A DNA stretch of 64,000 nucleotides, taken from Crambe crambe (taxonomy: Eukaryota; Porifera; Demospongiae; Poecilosclerida; Crambeidae). Positions 63,239-64,000 of the stretch are shown here, in pieces. Made by a program: the position numbers and the translations under genes. Location: positions 3,782,001 through 3,846,000 of the forward strand of contig OZ004582.1 in the NCBI GenBank assembly GCA_963924555.1, read 5' to 3'. Each line of letters opens with the position of its first letter. Within the stretch, counting starts at the first letter, position 1. The notes beneath the pieces were generated by a model, which searched no databases, had not been told where the DNA came from, and saw only the letters and a list, made by a program, of their open reading frames with translations.

Positions 63239-64000
63239 ATACCAGCATTTTCTATCCACTGTTGGTAGTCATGGGTAGTTAATAGAGAGAAAGCTGACAA
63301 AACTAAGCTGCTGTGGTCAGCAAACATATAATCTGCTTCTCTATCAATCAATTTGAGGCTTGCCTTTACCTTAGAGAATGCTTCCTCAATGGGATTGTAG
63401 TCAGGAGAATATGGGGGGAGGAAAAGTACCAGGGCTCCGACTTCGTGTATCATTGCAACAATTTCATGTATGTGGTGAATACTGCAGTTGTCCATCACCA
63501 CCACACTGTGGTGCCATTGAATGGCATTAAATGAGGAACTGTACGAAGTCATAAAATACTTCACCATTAACTTTACCGATGATGGTTTTACAATCTAGCA
63601 TGCCATTCATGGACATGCAAGCAATAGCAGATACCCTCTTTCCACGCACAAGGAGCTTCTCACATACAAGTGGTTTCCCACGAAGGCTATAACCATAGCG
63701 TCTAATTGAAGCACGTCTGTCACTGCCAGTTTCATCAATGAAGATCAGCATAGCCGGATTGTAAATGGACACCTCAAGAGCAAATAATGATCTTCTCTCT
63801 GTTGTGCTATCACCCTCAGTTTTTGCCTGGTAAACCTCATTCTCTTGAGGAATCTACAGATGCTTGATAGAGGTGTAGTAGTTCCTGTGCTCTCTAGCAC
63901 ATCGTAAGCAATCTCGTGTAAGTATATTCCAGGACGCTCCAAAACAAGATGAAGAATTATGAATTCAATCTGTTCTGTGAGCTTAGTATTGGTATTGTGG
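63229..64000 (-). pseudogene. Tc1/mariner-like transposase (DD34E), copy B, runs off window
   Basis: From the window edge down, the minus strand has ERPGIYLHEIAYDVLESTGT and SSICRFLKRMRFTRQKLRVI (DNA-binding helix-turn-helix end, 63745-63942). It continues with AMLIFIDETGSDRRASIRRY (first Asp), GKRVSAIACMSMNGMLDCKT, HSVVVMDNCSIHHIHEIVAM (second Asp) and LFLPPYSPDYNPIEEAFSKV (Glu), and ends ENAGIYM at 63229. The second Asp and Glu are 34 residues apart (DD34E). Frameshifts lie near 63760 and 63530. The start is beyond 64000. It is a close relative of copy A at 50225-50878 and pairs in the same convergent way with an accessory gene. Confidence 0.85.

Noticed and set aside
1-64000. Search for ordinary host genes, tRNA and rRNA
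   Set aside because: Every recognisable coding block belongs to a mobile-element or repeat family; no cloverleaf or rRNA sequence was noticed by eye, though a covariance search could still find a tRNA.

Overview
The window looks like repeat-dominated intergenic DNA from an invertebrate animal nuclear genome, most likely a sponge and less likely a cnidarian. The evidence is AT-rich sequence, split genes with GT...AG introns, TATA and AATAAA signals, minisatellites, and about twenty degenerate mobile-element genes. Many belong to families I know mainly as high-copy repeats in sponge and coral genomes. I found no convincing ordinary host gene, rRNA, tRNA, CRISPR array or prokaryotic operon. Family names come from recognising motifs in translations; no database search was run.

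Layout. 1-9 kb: relics of Ty3/gypsy reverse transcriptase (RT), a Mutator-like gene, a DUF7869 gene (minus), exon scraps, and an RT of a coral/sponge family. 9-13.8 kb: a 755-bp element with long terminal inverted repeats (TIRs) and 9-bp target-site duplications (TSDs), carrying a nested MITE; then a TA-flanked element holding a TTAA-flanked transposon that encodes a DDE transposase joined to a DEDDh (DnaQ-like) exonuclease. 13.8-16.1 kb: an integrase-core gene and a downstream zinc-finger gene. 16.5-24.6 kb: one minus-strand element gene in three pieces. A 2.9-kb TIR element carrying a DUF7869 gene is inserted in its coding sequence, and a hAT relic lies in another gap. 24.6-35 kb: a second hAT, Ty1/copia integrase, RT, Merlin and PIF/Harbinger relics. 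35.5-37.5 kb: a Penelope-like element with a hammerhead-like motif. 37.8-39.6 kb: a nearly intact Mutator-like transposase. 40-46.3 kb: minisatellites around a DUF6589, RecQ and SET cluster, then a second Penelope-like copy holding nested MITEs. 46.8-51.4 kb: another repeat-family gene, the tail of an LTR retroelement, and a Tc1-like transposase convergent with a second gene. 51.5-54.3 kb: a second transposase-exonuclease copy. 55-64 kb: a DUF3987-like gene, minisatellites, an RT, a decapitated gypsy element (LTR, primer site, gag, protease), and a second Tc1-like pair.

What stands out. (1) Two copies of a gene joining a Mutator/Kolobok-like DDE core to a DEDDh exonuclease with all exonuclease motifs kept. 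(2) A TIR family (GTGACCGG ends, 4-bp TSD) shared by a 2.9-kb DUF7869-bearing element and a 669-bp MITE, which suggests DUF7869 proteins are transposases. (3) Two Tc1-like elements that each carry the same convergent accessory gene. Almost all copies carry frameshifts, stops or deletions, so what is visible is the design of past elements rather than live genes.
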